Assembly (NCBI GenBank): GCA_943704415.1
Contig: CALSCO010001169.1
Location: 1-46,648 of the forward strand
Reading direction: 5' to 3'
Length of the DNA: 46,648 bases
Source: Parvularia atlantis
Taxonomy: Eukaryota; Opisthokonta; Rotosphaerida
Part shown: positions 12,401 to 23,328 of the stretch, piece after piece
Numbering within the stretch: the stretch's first letter is position 1
Layout of the letters: the number at the start of each line of letters is the position of its first letter
Notes under the pieces: generated by a model
Database searches by the model: none
Seen by the model: the letters and a program-made list of their open reading frames with translations, nothing else
Told to the model about the DNA's origin: nothing
Made by a program: the position numbers and the translations under genes

Positions 12401-14629
12401 CTGAGCTCGATGAAGCGGGCCGCGGGCGGCGAGCGCGTGCGCGGGACGGCGTCGAGCGAGGTTGACAAACACGACGAGCCCGTGGGCGACGGCGACGACG
12501 GCGACGACGAAGATGACGACGACGACGACGACGACGACGACGGGGACGAGTCGGGCGCAACGACGCGGAGCTGCACGGTGATGCTGCCAGCAAGGGTGAA
12601 CTTGAACGCGTTCGAGAGCAGGTTGAGCACGACCGTCTCCCACATGGCCCGGTCGACGTAGACCGCGACGTCGTCCGGCAGCGGCGGCGCGTCAACGACG
12701 TACTCGAGCCCGCCCGACTCGATCACAGAGCGGAAGGTGCTGCAGACGCCGGCCGTGAGCTGCGCCAGGTCGGTGCGCTCAAACGTGGCGCTGAAGCGGC
12801 CGGCCTCGAAGCGCGTGAACTCGAGCAGCGAGTTGACCAGCTGCAGCAGCCGGCGCGCGTTGCGCTGCACCTGCTCGAGACGTGCACGATGAGCCGGCTC
12901 GAGCGCGTGCTCCGGGTCGCCCAGGACGCTCTGCAGCGGGCCGAGGATCAGGCTGAGCGGCGTGCGGAACTCGTGCGAGACGTTGGAGAAGAAGGCGGTC
13001 TTCTGGCGGTCGAGCTCGGTCAGTTGCTGTGGGGCGCGGCGTCAGCGCGCGATCAGCAGCAGCAGCAGCAGCAGCAGCTCAACGTGCACGGCACCTGCGC
13101 GCGGATGCTGCCCTCGTGGTACGTCTGCGCCATGCACACGGCGTGCGCCATCAGCTGCGCGATCGTCTCGAAGAAGCGGCGGTACGCCGGCCGCAGTTGC
13201 CGCCGTGGGTTGAGCCCGAGCACGAGGACGCACTCGAACGGCGCGCGGCCCTCGGGCATTGCCAGGGCGATGCACACGGCGTGGTGCGCGGGCTCGGGCC
13301 AGCGCCCGCCTGCCGCGCGCGCCGTCAGCACGACGTGTGACGCGCACGTTCGTTGAACGCACCGGGCAGCTTGCCGAACGCCGCGCTCGTCGTCGCGACC
13401 TCGATCAGCTGCGCCTCGTGCGCGGCCCGGGCGAGCGGCCACGGCGCGTCGATGTCGTCCTCGTCGGCCGCGATCGTGGGCGGCGCGGCCGGGTGGTTTG
13501 GGCCGAGCGAGGCGACGGCGAGGAGGTCGTACTGCGGCGTCGCGTCACGGCGATCAGCACGTCGGCAGCACGACGGCAGCAGCAGCGGACGCGGCGGCGC
13601 GCACCACGGGCTGCTCGGCCTTGTGCGCATAGATCAGCGCGTACGGCACGTCGTCGGCGTTCGCCTCGAGGACCTCGGCGGCGGCCTGGCACGCGCTGAC
13701 GGGGCACTGCGACGAGCTCGTGCGGCACGCGAGCTCCTGCACGAGGTGCTGCTGGCGATCGGCCTGGACGCGCTCGGTCGTCTCGCTCACCTGTGCACGT
13801 CGCGCACGTCGGTCGCGAGGCGCGCGACGAGTTCGACAAGCGCAGAACGCGCACGGGCGCAAGCACGCCGATGATCTTGTCGTCGACGTCGAGGATGGGC
13901 GAGAACGACCAGGTGACGTTGGCCTCCTCGAGCACGCCGTGGCGCATGAGCGACATGGCAAAGTCGACGTTCCACGAGGCCTCGCCGGCGTACGCCTTGT
14001 CGACGAGCGGGCCGAGCACGCGCCAGATGTACGGCACGGCGACCTCGCCTGGCGCGCCCAGAGCGCCCGGGTGGCGCGCGCCGAGGATGCTGACGAACGC
14101 GTCGTTGTAGATGGCCAGCCGCGCCGCGCCGAAGAAGGCCGCGAAGGGGAAGCGCGAGTTGAGCATGAGCCGCAGCGTCGTGAGGTAGGTGCACGGCCAG
14201 TCGCGCATCGGGCCGAGCGGCGTCGCGGCCCAGTCAAAGTCGCAGATGAGGCGCGGCATGCGCATGTCCGGGTCGCTGCACAGCACGGCCTCGCAGTCCG
14301 CGCCCTGCATCACCGTCGCCGCCCCGGCGTCGCTGCAGAACTCGGCGAGGGAGAGGTGCTGCTGCTGCTGCTGGGGAGGAGGAGGCGGCGAAGAAGGAGA
14401 CGACGGCCGTGGTTGACCGCCGATGGAACCGTCAACGTTCTGCGCTACTCATGCGACGCCAGACGTGCGTCAGCGCTCCACCTCCGTGCGCTCCCCCACT
14501 CCTCTGCGCTCGCCGCGTCTCACCGTCTGCTGCTGCTGCTGTTGCTGCTGCGACGGTGCCTGACGGCGGTGCGCGCGGCGTCTGTGGCCACCGCGGCCGT
14601 GGCGGCGGCGACGGGCACATGCGGCACAC
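9471..14629 (-). CDS. Tandem hybrid sensor histidine kinase (PAS-GAF-HK-REC-HK-REC)
   Basis: One minus-strand gene of roughly 1,500 residues. Exon 1 (14629-14524) encodes a Pro/Ala-rich start; a 79-base intron (14445-14523) joins in frame to DAQNVDGS, a Gln run and HLSLAEFCSDA. A PAS-like sensor follows (DWAATPLGPMRDWP, YNDAFVSILGARHPGALG), then a GAF-like region (to about 13090). Core 1 has SHEFRTPLSLILGP, NLLSNAFKFT, DTGCGI and GSGIGLAL. Receiver 1 has VLFVDDNADMRL, SDVMMPRMDG and VVKPFD. Core 2 has CHEIRNPLNGMI, NLVSNAIKFT, DTGIGM and GFGLGLHIS. Receiver 2 has LVVDDNEVNRLI, MDLEMPLMGG and AKPFD. All phospho-acceptor His and Asp residues are present. Introns inside both receivers keep frame, so this is not two genes. 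It ends AAVGLPRS and a TGA. No transmembrane span is evident, suggesting a cytosolic sensor feeding a phosphorelay; the ligand is unknown. Confidence 0.85.
9612..9632. repeat. (GC)n run inside an intron
   Basis: An alternating GC run in the last intron of the hybrid kinase, close to the acceptor on the minus strand. The flanking exons read VGVSGHNDE and QRRALAAGMSFLAKPFD. Confidence 0.8.
13054..13077. repeat. (CAG)8 trinucleotide repeat in an intron
   Basis: Eight CAG units, reading CTG on the coding (minus) strand, within intron 13027-13094 of the hybrid kinase between the GAF-like region and kinase core 1. Because it is spliced out it does not encode a glutamine tract. Confidence 0.75.
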
Positions 14630-14973
14630 GGACGAGAAGGGAAACGGCGTGAAAAATGTGTGCGGAACAGGCGGGGCCTAGGCTGCGACGCGCGGTGCCC
14701 GGGTTACCGAGGGCCGAGGCGTCGGAACGGCGTCGGAACGGCGCGGCAAAGAGGCCCAGGCTGCAGGCGCACGGGCGGCAGCCATTTGGGAGTGAGGCGG
14801 GCCCACGAAGTGTGGAACAGACGCCGCCCTGACGCGTACTGACTGCCCTGTGCACTCTGCTCCACCCGCGGCGATCACGCGCGCGGCCCCACACGGGAAC
14901 AGCCCACACCGCTCGATCCAAATAGCTCCAGATCGTGGCTCGGCTGGGCCAGACACAGCGGCCACAGCCGGGC
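14630..14973. other. Intergenic region upstream of the hybrid kinase
   Basis: 344 bp between the kinase start codon and the NUP205 stop codon, both genes on the minus strand. It carries an 11-bp direct repeat (GGCGTCGGAAC at 14718 and 14729). It must hold the kinase promoter and the NUP205 3' end. No open frame with recognisable content and no tRNA-like B box were found. Confidence 0.55.
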
Positions 14974-17900
14974 TCACTGCGCCGCCGCGCCGCTGCGTAC
15001 GAGCAGCTCGCGCACCTTTCGCCCTAGCAGCCCCACGAACGCCAGCCGGCCCTCGGCCTGCGCCGAATGCTCGGCCAGGCGTCTGAGCGCATCGCTCTGC
15101 GTGGGATCCGCCCGCCGTGTCAGCGCGCCGATGGGGGGTGGGAAGGGAGGCGAGCGTGGGGGACGCGATCGCGCACCAGATCGAGCTGCTCTAGCTTCGC
15201 GAGCGGCTCCAGCAGTGCGCGCTGCGACGGCGGCTCGGGGCCTGGGACAGGCGGGTGCGTCGCGCGCGCATCAGTGTGGCGTGCGATGACGACCGAGCTG
15301 CCGCCGCAGCGCACCCGCGCCAAACAGCTGCGGAGGCTGCTTGAGCGCGTCCGGCGCGAGATAGTGGTCCAGATGCTTCAGCAGCACGTACAGCGTCGCC
15401 TCTAGGATGTCTGCGCGCGTGCGACGCGTCAGCCCGGCGCCGCAGCAGCGCACGCGAGATCCGCGCACGCACACAGCAGCAAGTGCACGTGCTCGCGCTG
15501 CGCCGCCAGCCGCGCACGCACGCCGCGCTCGACCAGGCGCAGCTTCTGCGCCGACGTCAGATCCTTGAAGTAGTCGTGCTCGCGGTGCTCGGCGAGCTGA
15601 TTGCGGGCGCGGCTTAGCCACCGGCACCGCGACTACACCAAAGCCGCACGCACCTCGTCCGCGCCCTCCAGGTCGACCACGTCGAGTCTGCTCTGCCTGT
15701 CGGCCAGCGCCTTGACCGTCCGCCGCGACGTGTCGAGCTTGTCGACCGTCGCCCACAGCACCTGGTCCAGCACCGCGAGCGGCGGCATGCCCATGTGCGC
15801 CCCGCCGCGCTTGTCTGAGGCCATTGCACGCCCGCGTCAGCTTCGCCCAGCGTCCAGGGCACGGCGGCGGCGCACCGCTGCTCGGCTGCAGCGCTGGGCT
15901 GAAGAGCGGGCGCATTTTGCGCCGCGCCTCGGCGTCGCTCACACCGTCCGGCGGCTGTGTCACAGCGCGGCAGTAGTTGACGATGTTGAAGCAGATGCGC
16001 GTCTCGAGCCGACTGCGCTCCTGCCCGGCCGAGCCCTCGAGCGGGTCGTCCACCAGGCCGTACCGCCCGCGGGCGCGGCTCGTGCCCGTCCTGCGCGCAG
16101 TCGGTCAGCACAACGCAAACAGCGGCACCGCGCGCACACGCACATGAGCTTGTCGAGCAGTTGTGTCAGCAGGCGCGCGTAGGTCGTGTGCCCGAGGCTG
16201 TGCTCTTGCCCCGCGACGGCGCTCAGCACCCCCGTCACGTGCTGCAGGCACCGCAGCATCGCCAGCGCCGCGCGCTCGCGCTCCTCGCGCGACTGCATTG
16301 CCGTGCCCGCGCCCGGCCCGCGGTCCTGCAGCAGCGCCGTCATGGCCATCGCCGTCTTCTCGAGGAACGCGGCCGCCTGTTGCGCGACCTCGCCGTCGCG
16401 CCGGTCCGGCAGCGTCAACACCGCATCAGCCAGCTGCACCACCGGCAGCAGCAGCGCAAAAAACGTCTCGTTGCCCGCTGGCGCCAGCCGCCGAGGAGGC
16501 GTGTGAGCGACACCAGCGCTCACCGCCACTGCGCGCGCGCGCTCGACGCACCGCGCAGGTAGCTGTTGACGTCGGCCGTGCTCTGCAGGAATGCACAGCG
16601 TGACAGCTCCGCGAGAAGCTTCACGGCCAGCTGGCGGCTGTGCGCGCGTGCCGTGCGTGAGGCGAAGTGCGCGCATGCTTCGTGTGTGGCAGCGGCACCT
16701 AGCGTCGTCACGCCCGGCGTGCTGTACGAGGCACAGCAGGAACGCCGTCTTGGCTTCGTACACGTGCAGGTGGTTCATCGCGCCTGCCGTCGAGCAGTCA
16801 GTTACGCGCACAGGAGCACGCGTGCGCGCACCGGCCGGGTTGGCGATCGCCTGCAGCATATCAAAGCTGTTGATCGAGCGCACGATGGCCTGGCTGCGAA
16901 CTTGCGCGGCGAGGAAGCTGGCCACCGTGCGCGACTGCACACGTGCGCCGAGATGCAACAGCTTGGCTGCGGGCGAGGCCGTCAGCGCACACCGGCAAGC
17001 CGCACGGAACAGGACGCACATAGCGCGGTGTACGCGAGCGTCTTGACGACGTCGACGCCGTCCTGCGCGTCCACGCAGAGGCGTTGGAGCACCTGTGCGC
17101 AAGCGGCGGTCACGCCGCTGCTCCAAGAGAGCGCGCAGGGCGCGACGCACGTCGTTGGTTGCGATCACGTCCAGGCTGCTGCGCTCAAGCGTCCACTGCG
17201 CGTCGGTCGCAGCAGACAACGCAGCCGTGTCTGGCGCGGGCGGCGTGTCCGGCGCGACGAGCTGCACGTAGTTGACGAGGATCGTGTACAGGTGCGCGCG
17301 CACGGGGAGGCGGTCGGCCGGCGTGATGCTCTGTTTTGCATGCGAGGTCTCAGTGGTAGCGACAACGCAACCGCGCGCATGACCACGCCGACCTTGGGCG
17401 CCGTTTTCACGATCGCCCTCGCGATCATGTCCAGGATCGCCAGCAGCTGCGGTACCGGCAGCACCAGGCTCATGGCCGTGTCGGAGCCCTCGAGCGTCGC
17501 CAGCCGGTCGCGACGGTCGCGCAGGCGCCGAATGATCGCGAGCACGATCACGGTCAGCGACTCGACGAGCGCAGGCTTGGCCTCTGGCCCGGCGATCTGC
17601 GCGGCCGCGCGTGGGTGTCAGAGCTCGCCAGCACACACGCGCCGGTTTCAGCCGCACCTTGGGCAGCAGCTCCTCGATCAGCTGCGCGGGCAGGGACTCT
17701 TGCGCTTGCGGCCTGCGTGCGTACATGCGCACCGTCAACGACAAACCGGCGAGGCGAGAGCGCACGCACGGCAGCAGGTCGAAGCACTCCGCCATCGTCA
17801 CCTCCACCAGCTGCTTCCACGCCTTGAACAGCTCAAAGTTGGCGTGCTCGACGCGCCGCGCCTGGTTCTGCTCCACAAACCACAGCAGGTTGAGCGGCTC

Positions 17901-20900
17901 TGTCGCCACAAGCGAACGGTCAGCACGACAGGCGCGGCACGAGCACGCGCGAGGGCGCGCACGCTGGCCCGGCTGCGCGCGCGCCGCGATGCTCTGCACG
18001 TCGTACAGCGTGCACCCGCGCCGGTCGGCCATCATCGCGTCCTCAAACTGCGGCGCGTCCTGTGCGGCGCCACTGCTCAGCAATGCGCACACGAGCGCTG
18101 TCGCCACAGCGCGCACTTCGACCGCGAATGGCGTCGGGAAGAGCAGCTCGTTCAGCAGCTCGAGCATGCGCATGCGCGGCTGCTCGGGCGCGCCCATGCG
18201 GTACTCGTCCTCGTCGCCGTAGTCGCCCATGTCGTCGGCAAAGCCGATGGCCAGCGGCGCGCGGTACGCGATGTCCAGCAGCTGCTCGGCCTGCGAGCAT
18301 CCGTCAGCCACTGTCGTCCCACAGCGCTCACGCAGCGCACCTCGTTGTACAGCATCGAGCGCAGCGACACGTGCAGTTCGAGCGCGACCGTGCGCAGCTG
18401 CCAGGCGCGCGCGTGCATCTGCGACACGACCGCGTCCATGGCGGGGCTCTGCAGGTCCTGCGGCAGCGCGTCTGCGCGCACGGCACATGAGAACGCGGGC
18501 AAGGCAGCTGCTAGCCGTCGGCGCGCACCGATCGCAAACATCGAGCGGAACTGGTGCACGAAAAACTGCTCGCGTCCGCGCAGGTACTTCATCGTCGGCG
18601 AGGCGGTCTCACTGCAGCCGTCGGCCAGCGTGCGTGAGCCGCGTCGACGGCGACGTGACTGCACGCAACGCACCTCTGGTGACACAGGTGGTAGACGAGC
18701 TCGTAGCAGCGCTCGGCCAGCAGCGGCGACTGCGCGGCATCAGGCGCATGACAGCGAGCGTGGCGCGCCGGCACGCACCTGGCGCACAATCGCCGGCCCG
18801 GCCGCGAACGTGTCACCCTCGTCCGTGAGCAGCGCGACGACGGCGTGGAAGCACGTCGCGTTGTCGCTCGAGTCTGGGCGCGCGCGGGTGAGCCGGTGCC
18901 ACCGGCATCACGCGCGGCCGATGCGCACTCTTGAGCAGCGTGCGGCGCAGATCGGCAACGTCGTACTCGAGCAGGAAGTGCGCGACGTTGGGCGCGGGCA
19001 CGTTTAGCAGGTTGTCGAGCAGGAGCTCGACGATGCCCACGCGCAGGTCGTCGCTGTCGTTTCGAGCGCGTACCGACGTGAGAAACGTCGCGCCCGACGA
19101 GGGCAGCGCACCTCGAGTTGTCACGCAGCCGCTGGGCCAGGCCGCGCTGTAGCTGGCGCACGTCCGGCTTCTTGTCGCCCTCGTCCATGTCGTGATTGAG
19201 GGCGTCCCGCAGCAGCACTGCGCGCGCGAGCGCACCAGTCAGAAACCGCGCGCCGTCGGTGCACCCAGCCGGCGACGCTCACCAACGAGCGACAGCTCCT
19301 GGCCCGTGCGCAGCAGCGGGCGCTGTGCGAGCGCGGCAAACAGGCGCAGGGCGCTCCACGCGACGGTCGGGGCCTGGCGACGAGCGCAGTGTCAGCGTTG
19401 ACAGCAGCAGTGGTGGTGCCGGAGGCGGACCTCGCGCCAGCAGACGGCCAGGCCGATGTTGATCAGCACGTCCGGGTGCTTGCACATGGCCAGCTCGACC
19501 TCCTGCGGGATGTCGCGCAGGCCGCCGCGCACGCGCGTGTAGGCCAAGAACGCGTCCTGCTTGCGCACGACCATCTCGAGCAGGTTGAGCGCAGCCTGGA
19601 TGCAGCCGACGAACGGCGTTGCGCTGCCCGGGCTGCGTCAGCGTGCGCGCGCTCATGCAGCGGTGACGGGCGCGCACCTCCGCCGGCTCTCGTTCGACGA
19701 CAGCAGCAGCGGCCAAATCTCGTCCAGCACAAAGAAGATCTACGTCGAGGCGTCAGCGCCCAGCAGCGGCATTCGCCTGCATCCGCGTTACACCTCCTTC
19801 AGCAGGCTGCGCCCGGTCGCGAGCTTGAGCAGCACATCATAGCCCGGCAGGCACTGGTGCTCGGCATCCGACACTGCGCGCTCTGTGTGTCAGCTTGCAC
19901 GGCCAGAGCGCAGCACCGACCGCGGGCGCACCGACAGGCGCTGCGGGTACCGCCTGGCCCGGCAGCGCGCCGGACATGCGCTGCGGCTGGGTCGCCGGCG
20001 CGGTGCCCGCCGCGCTGGGCACCTCGTACACGGCCACAACGCGGCAGAGCACACGCAAGCACGCCGCCATGACTGCCCAGCGCTCGCTCGGGTCGCTGGG
20101 CACGGGGCGTGGTCAGTGGTGAACGGCAACTTAAGCCAACGCACCTATAGGCACGCTTGCGCGCCTCAACAAAGATGCCGTTGATCACAAAGTCCATGTG
20201 CGGCTGCAACCCGGGCGCGCGCGCCGGGTAGCCGAGGTTCATCGGCAGCGGGCCGGACCTGCTCAGCGCCGTGCGGTCAGCCGCGGATCGCATTGAAATG
20301 AGCAGCGCCACGCACTGGAGCAGCGTCTCGAGCAGGTCCAGGAACGCACGCGTCTCCGGGTACGTCTCGTTCTTGCTCTCGATCTCCTTGAGCTCAAACA
20401 CGATGCCGCCTGCAAAAAAACGTCAACGGCCGATCCACAGCTCACGCGTCGCGCGCACCCGTGACCGCGCCCGGCGGCGTCGGCTGCGTGCACAGCACCT
20501 GCGTCGTCTCCATCATGCGCCAGATCTCAACGTTGAGCTCGGGCGACTTCGCAAACGCGGCAAGGCAGCGCAGCAGCGCAGCCTTGAGCGACGGCGGCAC
20601 GCTGCAGCACAGCAGCGCGAAGAAGAGGTGGATCGTGCGCCAAACCGACACGAGCATGAGCCGCACGGCCGTGTTGCTGACGGCAAGGCGCTCGACGACG
20701 GCCAGCAGCACCTCAATTGACTGGCGGCGGCAGCGCGCGTCAGACTGCAGCGGCAGTACGATGCCATGTACGCACGGTCACGTCGGCGGCCTGCAGCTCG
20801 ACCGGCACGGTCACAGTGCCCGGCGTGATGCGCATGCGGCTCTCGATCGTCTCGAGGTTCCGGAATAGCACCTCCCAACACAGCGTACTGCGCCGCCCGC

Positions 20901-23240
20901 ACGCAATCGTTAGCGTACCGTCGCGCAGCGCACATCCGGCACGCGCGCACGGGTTCATGTTGGGCCGCCGCAGGCTGAGCAGGTCGTAGACGAGCTGCGC
21001 GCTCTCCTCCGTGCCGGACAGCGCGGCCATGAGGCGCAGGAACGCGTGCATCGCGGGCAGGGACTGCGCGGCGGGTGAGCGGCAGGCCGTCTGCAGCACG
21101 AGCGCCCGATGCCCACCTTGATGTCGCCCGTGAGCATCACAAATTGCTTCAGCCGGCCCTCGGGGTCGACCGGCACCACGTGGCCGCTCATGTCCATCAC
21201 CGGCTGCGCTCGCGCGCTCAGCAAACACGCACAGCGCGCCAGCGCAGTGCGCGCGCGCACCATAGCGAGGTACTTGATGGCGATCTTCGGCAGGTGCTCG
21301 CACAGGCTCGCGACGACGTTCACGAGCACGATAAAGTCGTTGCGCACGCTGCATGGAGCTCAGCACAGCGGTGCACGCCCATCGATGCGCACCTCTGCGC
21401 CGGCAGCCCGTGCGCCTGCCGCTGCAGTTCCTGCGCCTCGGCCGTCTCCTGCGTCAGCTTGAGCTGGCGGAGCTCCCAGTCGAGCCGCTGCAGGAGGTCG
21501 TCGAGCGTCATGTCGAGCACGATGTAGATGTACTCGGCAAAGTCGACGTCCTTGACGTCGGTCGCGCGGTCGGCGTACGACAGCATGGCGAGCTGGGCGG
21601 CCGTGAGCGTGCAGACGGCGTCATGCGCGCACGCGCACCATCAGGTGGAACGCGTTGCCCTTGGCAACGGCCTCGAGCGTGAGGCCGGGCACCTGCGGCG
21701 TGCTGCGCGGGCTCGCGTGCTGCGCGCTGTGGCGCAAGGACGGCGTCAGCGCCTAGCTTGACAGTGCAGTGTGCAGGCGGGCGCACGACTTGGCGAGCAG
21801 CAGCCAGCGCAGTTTGATCAGCGCGCAGATGCTGCCGTCGGTCCACGTCTGCTGCAGCGCGTCGCCAAACGAGCTGTCTCACCACACGCCCGTCAGCAGC
21901 GCGCGAACGACCCCACCGGCACCTCGTCGCCGCACCGCAAAAACGCCGCGTCTGACAGGAGCATGCCGCTCAGCGCATCGCTGCCAGACGACTTGGCCGT
22001 GTCGAGCGAGGCCTGTGCCGCGCGCGCACATGAGCGCCAGGGCTGCGGCAGACAGCGGCGACGGGCGCACCAGCATCGCCGCCGTGAGGATGACGGCCAC
22101 GTGAAAGTCGTCGGTGGCGCTGAGCGTGCGCAGCGTGTCGGCGAGCGCGACGATCTCGGCCGCGCTGAGCGTGTGGTAGTACGCGACCAGGAAGAACGTC
22201 TTTGCCGAGCGGCAGCCTGGCGATCAGTACCCGGCCTCGCATGCACGCGACACGCGCAACGCACCTGCGCGAGCAGCCGGCGCTCGACGGCGTAGTAGCT
22301 CTTTGCCTCGGCCACGCGCACGGCAACGCTGAGGTCGCTGAGCACGGCGGATCAACAACAAGGCCGGGTCGCGAGGAGCGGTATGGCGCGCACCGGCTCG
22401 CGTCGATGCGCTGGCCAAGCGCCTTTAGGGCGGTGAGCATGACCTGCGGGAACGTCTTGCCGCCGGTGTCGGACTGGACGAGGTCGGCGGCGTGCCTGAT
22501 GTTGCGCCGCGCCCACGATCAGCGCCAGAAAGCGACAAGGTCCTACCGCAGCGCACTGCGCGAGGCGATTGCGCACGGCCGGCTCGAGCTGCGGCGACTC
22601 GGCGAGCTGGAACAAGTCGTGCAGCAGCTGCAGCAGGTACTGGCGCTCGATGATGTAGCGGCGCACGGCCGCGTCGACAAGCAGCCTGGCGCATCAGCCG
22701 TGAGCAGATCGATAGGTAAGAGCGCGGCTCCATGGCAAACGCACTCGCGGTTCTGTGCCGCGTCATCGAGCGTCTCCTCGCCCTCGCGCAGCAGCTGGAA
22801 CGCGAGGATCTCGTCCACGTCGAGCTGCGCGCCTCGCCGTCCGTCAGCCTGCAGCGTTGGGAGCCATCGGCGGCGGCACCTTGTCGCTCAGCTGCAGCGC
22901 GAGGCGCACGGTCTCGTCTGTCAGCTGCTGCGAGCGCCCGCCGACGGCGACGCTCTTGCTCTCGATGCGCGCGCGGTGCGCCGGCGACTTGCCTGCGCGC
23001 CCGTGTCAGCCTTCTTCTCCCTCCCGCTCGTCCGCAACGGCGCGCGCGCGAACCGGGCAGCTGCGCGGCCTGCAGCGTCGGCTTGAGCTGCACGAGCTGC
23101 GCCTCGAGCTGCTGGAGCGTCTTCGCGTGCGGGCAGTGAGCGGTACGGTGCGACACGCAGGAGGGGCGACGCACGGCGACGTCGCGCCCGCCTGAGGCGG
23201 CCGTGGCGCGCAGCAGCTCGTGCGCCGTGCGCGGCCACAT
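14974..23240 (-). CDS. NUP205: Nucleoporin NUP205 (Nup192 family inner-ring scaffold)
   Basis: The longest gene here: minus strand, many short introns, an all-helical product of over 2,000 residues. NUP205/Nup192 is a scaffold of the inner ring of the nuclear pore complex. Collinear matches to the family: LRCLAAFAKSPELNVEIWR near 20550; EIESKNETYPETRAFLDLLE and LGYPARAPGLQPHMDFVING near 20160-20400; LRTVALELHVSLRSMLYNEV near 18350-18400; YDVQSIAA and HANFELFKAWKQLVEVTMAE near 17790-18010; HLYTILVNYVQL near 17270-17300; and, near the end, LTSAQKLRLVERGVRARL then ATLYVLLKHLDHYL. It ends VRSGAAAQ and a TGA. The start is the ATG at 23240 (MWPRTAHELL). An in-frame ATG at 23294 would add 18 basic residues but leaves only 34 bp to the divergent neighbour's start. 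Frame breaks between pieces are explained by introns. Confidence 0.86.
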
Positions 23241-23328
23241 CCTTCGCCTCGAAACGTCTCTCTCAATCTTCTCTCTCAATCCGCCTCCGCTCATGTTTTC
23301 GCGGAGACGGTTACGGATTCAAAAAAGA
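23241..23328. promoter_or_regulatory. Very short divergent promoter between NUP205 and an IQ-like gene
   Basis: Only 88 bp separate the favoured start codons of the two divergent genes. It contains a directly repeated CT-rich element (TCTCTCAAT, twice, about 23260-23281) that could be an initiator or shared 5' leader. Promoter function is inferred from position only. Confidence 0.4.

Noticed and set aside
9471-14629. Two separate kinase genes, split near 11250
   Set aside because: An intron after the REC1 helix (EESRQNQ|ERFVDTVCHE) joins in frame, with no start or promoter-like gap before the second kinase core.
16566-19007. 813-codon plus-strand open frame inside NUP205
   Set aside because: It runs through NUP205 exons and introns alike, has no recognisable domain and shows Arg/Ala-rich shadow composition. 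The minus strand matches NUP205 collinearly.
14974-23240. Assignment as an IP3/ryanodine-receptor-like helical protein
   Set aside because: No channel spans or RIH motif are present. Several collinear blocks match NUP205 instead.
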